From Candidatus Pyrohabitans jungbluthii (lineage in GTDB: Archaea; Hydrothermarchaeota; Hydrothermarchaeia; Hydrothermarchaeales; BMS3B): a DNA stretch of 64,000 nucleotides. The position numbers and the translations under genes were made by a program. A model generated the notes under the pieces. The model was not told the origin of the DNA. It saw nothing but the letters and a program-made list of their open reading frames with translations, and did no database searches. Of this stretch, positions 61,442 to 64,000 are shown one piece after another. Position 1 is the stretch's first letter. Each line of letters opens with the position of its first letter. The stretch covers positions 62,001-126,000 of the forward strand of contig MTMD02000001.1 of NCBI GenBank assembly GCA_002010065.2. Reading direction: 5' to 3'.

Positions 61442-63295
61442 TCATCTCCTCGTAATAGATTCCTCCAATTCCTCCCTGGGAAGGCGCATGCGCTGCTTTA
61501 AAGCTTTTGCTATTTTATAAATAAGAAAGGCTGCAACACTCATCGCAATTAAGACCACGAAGAAAAAGATCGCCGGCGATAGACCAAAGATCCTCTTTAT
61601 CAGCTTCGCCTCCACGCTTGTGCTTCGCCCTGAGAAAACCTCAACCTCGGTTTCGTAGGGCATGTAACCAGCCTTCTCCAGCCTCACCCTGTACCTTCTA
61701 GGCGGAAGGTAAAGCTCCGCGTCTGTGGTTGCGACACGCTCACCATCGATATAGACTTCAGCACCTGTAGGGATGGAGCTAACCACAAGAAGACCCTTTT
61801 CCACCTCCTCCCTGTAAACATCAAAAGTAACCTCATCGCTGGCGGTGCTCTTCCCATCACTAACCTCGGCGCGTAGCATGTAGCTCCCAGCCTCAAAGGA
61901 TGAGACATCCAGCCTGTAGCTTCCTTCAGCTTCGCTCCCCTGGTAGAGTGTGGTTACTCCCTTAGTGGAAATAAGCTCTATCCTCACAGTGAGAGGGTCT
62001 CCATCAGCATCCTGAGCAACCCACCTCACCTCAACCTCGCCCGAAGCTTTTGCTCCATTAGCTGGTGAGACTATCTCAACCTCGGGGGGAGTGTTCTTTC
62101 TCTCTTCTTCCTCACGTACCTCCTGCTTCTGCGGCTGTTGTGTAACGTCGACACGCCAGCTCACCACCACCTCACTGAAAGGCGCTGAGACAATGCACTC
62201 CACAACGCCAGAACCAAGCTTCGCTGTATAGGTGAATTCGCTATCCCGCGAAACGTCTATGCCATTGAAACGCCAAAGGTAGCTCACCTTCAGCTCGTCG
62301 GTGTGCTCCGCCTCAACGCCAAAACGAACCTCCTCACCCGGCTTTACTGTGAGCTTCTCAGAGGTTGGATGCCGGGAGAGCACCTTAAGTGCGCTATCCA
62401 CATTGCCCAGAAAAATCATTGGTTCAATCTTGTAGTGGCGAAGCACATCTTGGGTGCGCAGCCCCTGAGTGGTGCCGTATGTATAGCCTGGCTCATACCT
62501 CATTAACCTGAGTCTGGTCTCGTAGTAGGCGTACTCCACCCCAACAAGCTCGTCCCTGCCATCGCCGTCAACATCTCCAGCGAGCAAGGCTGCAAAAGGC
62601 TGTGTATATTTTGCCTCCCCTATTTTGTTAAGCTTCTCTGTCAAATCGCGGATGTAGGAGGTGTCGTAAAGAAAGATGGTTAGCCTCGTCTCATATGGCA
62701 AAGCCTGGATGGCGATGAGTTCATCTATACCATCACCGTTAATGTCGCCAGCGAGCCAGTTCTCAAGGGACTCGCGGTACTTGAGCATGTCCAGCTGGCG
62801 CAGCTTCTCTGTTATCCCCCGGGAATACTCAGGATCATAGGTGTAAAGGTAGATCTCTGTCCATGCAACCTTGGGCTGAATAAGGATAAGCTCATCCACA
62901 CCATCGCCATTGACGTCGCCGGCTAGCCACCTTCCTGCTTCGCTACCATGGCGTGCAACGTCGAGGCGTAGCAGCTTATTTTCATCCCTGTCGTAGCGGT
63001 ATATCTCAAGCTTGGAGCCCTGCGCCTCCCTCACCACCTTTATAAGCTCGTCTATGCTATCTCCGTCAACATCACCTGTGAAAAAGTTCGCCCAGTATGG
63101 CAACTCCACCACTGCCTTCTTCTCTAAACCATAGTTGTTGCCATAGGCATAGCCACTTTTGTACTGGAAAAATGAAAGCTCCATTCCCGTGGTGGTGTTA
63201 ACCGCGATTACAACCTCATCCACAGGGTAGGAGGGAAGCGCATGGAGATGCGCGAAGGTGAGCAGTATCGCCAGTGTCACTATGAGCCAGCGCAT
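61442..63295 (-). CDS. FG-GAP repeat / PEGA domain surface protein
   Basis: About 617 residues. Signal peptide (MRWLIVTLAILLTFAHLHAL), four calcium-type FG-GAP repeats (GDVDGDSIDEL, GDVNGDGVDEL, GDINGDGIDEL, GDVDGDGRDEL), two Ig-like regions, a PEGA domain (SSIPTGAEVYIDGERVATT) and a C-terminal membrane helix with basic tail. ATG 63295 lies about 25 bases after TATA (CTTATATATG), hence likely leaderless; the frame opens at 63316. Outer-face adhesion or polymer binding is inferred. Confidence 0.85.
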   Translation of the reverse strand: MRWLIVTLAILLTFAHLHALPSYPVDEVVIAVNTTTGMELSFFQYKSGYAYGNNYGLEKKAVVELPYWANFFTGDVDGDSIDELIKVVREAQGSKLEIYRYDRDENKLLRLDVARHGSEAGRWLAGDVNGDGVDELILIQPKVAWTEIYLYTYDPEYSRGITEKLRQLDMLKYRESLENWLAGDINGDGIDELIAIQALPYETRLTIFLYDTSYIRDLTEKLNKIGEAKYTQPFAALLAGDVDGDGRDELVGVEYAYYETRLRLMRYEPGYTYGTTQGLRTQDVLRHYKIEPMIFLGNVDSALKVLSRHPTSEKLTVKPGEEVRFGVEAEHTDELKVSYLWRFNGIDVSRDSEFTYTAKLGSGVVECIVSAPFSEVVVSWRVDVTQQPQKQEVREEEERKNTPPEVEIVSPANGAKASGEVEVRWVAQDADGDPLTVRIELISTKGVTTLYQGSEAEGSYRLDVSSFEAGSYMLRAEVSDGKSTASDEVTFDVYREEVEKGLLVVSSIPTGAEVYIDGERVATTDAELYLPPRRYRVRLEKAGYMPYETEVEVFSGRSTSVEAKLIKRIFGLSPAIFFFVVLIAMSVAAFLIYKIAKALKQRMRLPREELEESITRR

Positions 63296-63435
63296 AATTA
63301 AAGTAGAGCCGGACACATATATAAGGTTTGACGGTTTATCTGACGGTTAAACTTAAATATCCCTTTGAACCATTTTGATGACGGTGGTTTTAGTGCTGCG
63401 TCTTGGCACACCTGAGCAAAACTGGAGGTATAGCC

Positions 63436-64000
63436 ATGGTTGAGAGTAAGACACTCAAGGTTGAGGAGTACATAATAACAGAAGAGCCCTACTACGAGCC
63501 CGTGGGCAATGAGATTGAGATTTTTGAAGCCGCTTACAAGAACAAGCTCCCTGTTATGCTTAAAGGTCCCACCGGCTGCGGTAAGACCCGCTTCATGCAG
63601 TACATGGCATGGAAGCTTAAGCGCCCCCTAATTACCGTATCCTGTCACGACGACCTGACCTCGAGCGACCTGGTGGGACGCTACCTTGTTAAAGGCGGAG
63701 AGACCGAGTGGGTGGACGGCCCGCTTACCCGTGCGGTTAAGGTTGGTGCTATCTGCTACCTCGACGAGATTGTAGAGGCAAGAAAGGACACCACCGTTGT
63801 GATTCACCCGCTCACCGACGACAGGCGAATTTTACCAATAGAGAAGAGGGGCGAGATAATTAAGGCGCCGGATGAGTTCCTTCTCGCTATCTCCTACAAC
63901 CCGGGTTACCAGAGCGTGCTTAAAGATCTGAAGCACTCCACCAGGCAGCGCTTCGTAAGCATAAACTTCGACTACCCGCCCAAGGAGCTGGAGAAGAAGA
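63436..64000 (+). CDS. CbbQ/NorQ (MoxR-type) AAA+ ATPase, truncated by window end
   Basis: Reading continues past 64000. [20 protein letters not shown], Walker [34 protein letters not shown], Walker [15 protein letters not shown], and sensor 1 [12 protein letters not shown]. Members partner with VWA (CbbO/NorD) proteins to activate metalloenzymes. GGAGGT lies 6 bases before the ATG. Confidence 0.9.
   Translation, partial: MVESKTLKVEEYIITEEPYYEPVGNEIEIFEAAYKNKLPVMLKGPTGCGKTRFMQYMAWKLKRPLITVSCHDDLTSSDLVGRYLVKGGETEWVDGPLTRAVKVGAICYLDEIVEARKDTTVVIHPLTDDRRILPIEKRGEIIKAPDEFLLAISYNPGYQSVLKDLKHSTRQRFVSINFDYPPKELEKK

Noticed and set aside
63379-63441. Short frame [16 protein letters not shown]... overlapping the CbbQ start, possible leader peptide
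   Set aside because: Only 20 codons, no conserved feature; kept as a remote possibility because a TATA box is about 25 bases upstream.

Overview
The window is chromosomal DNA of an archaeon, most likely a euryarchaeal-grade and probably thermophilic lineage. The lineage call is inference; no 16S or 23S gene is present. The archaeal assignment is firm. It rests on the exosome/proteasome/RNase P superoperon, the Nop5-fibrillarin pair, TmcA, an archaeal Sm protein, TYW1, deoxyhypusine synthase, the HMG-CoA synthase/thiolase/DUF35 set, the archaeal early shikimate enzymes, and TATA-box promoters about 25 bases upstream of many starts, several of them leaderless.

Layout. 1-4167: a biotin transporter (bioY) under a BirA-type operator, then a very large coiled-coil protein. 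4291-11774: a methyl-accepting chemotaxis-type receptor, two tandem paralogous HEAT-repeat proteins, a MinD/ParA ATPase with a putative membrane-binding tail, a one-helix membrane peptide and a PadR-type regulator with a MEDS/DUF835-like sensor. Three of these genes have nearly identical promoter boxes. 11826-14495: translin, TYW1, DUF1152 and a 49-residue protein. 14492-21739: a 14-gene operon on the minus strand, rpl15e to prefoldin beta, including a short rpoP. 21740-22405: an AT-rich gap with a frameshifted small gene. 22406-30850: nop5-fibrillarin, ASCH, tmcA, and a radical SAM / glycosyltransferase group.

30860-43969 is a sulfur and redox island. It holds a universal stress protein, a cupredoxin with GYGEA repeats, TusA and a YeeE/YedE (TsuA-like) transporter, two copies of an unusual CPP-motif TusA-like protein, an ABC exporter whose two permeases share a vicinal Cys-Cys pair, a YeiH-family transporter, a membrane PAS-DUF835-winged-helix sensor, a short protein resembling the YeiH N-terminus, and CcdA. 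A structured RNA candidate and tRNA-Thr lie inside it.

44051-57411: pyrBI, an rRNA/tRNA methyltransferase pair, the two archaeal enzymes that make 3-dehydroquinate (with an interlocked palindromic operator and two tandem hairpins), DUF166, two CrcB subunits plus DUF190 under a fluoride riboswitch, mtnA, a secreted coiled-coil protein, deoxyhypusine synthase, pyrF, SpoIIM-like, IMPase/FBPase-like and Sm genes. 57232-60749: the mevalonate entry operon with its putative HTH regulator. 60888-64000: tRNA-Pro, DUF2095, an FG-GAP/PEGA surface protein and the start of a CbbQ/MoxR-type AAA+ ATPase cut by the window end.

The two regions most likely to hold undescribed biology are the receptor-HEAT-HEAT-MinD cassette (4291-10908) and the sulfur island with CPP-type TusA proteins and Cys-Cys permeases (31564-43969). 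Several genes here are shorter than 60 residues (15518-15649, 14346-14495, 38203-38328, 42821-42988, 49472-49612, 57232-57411) and are easily missed.
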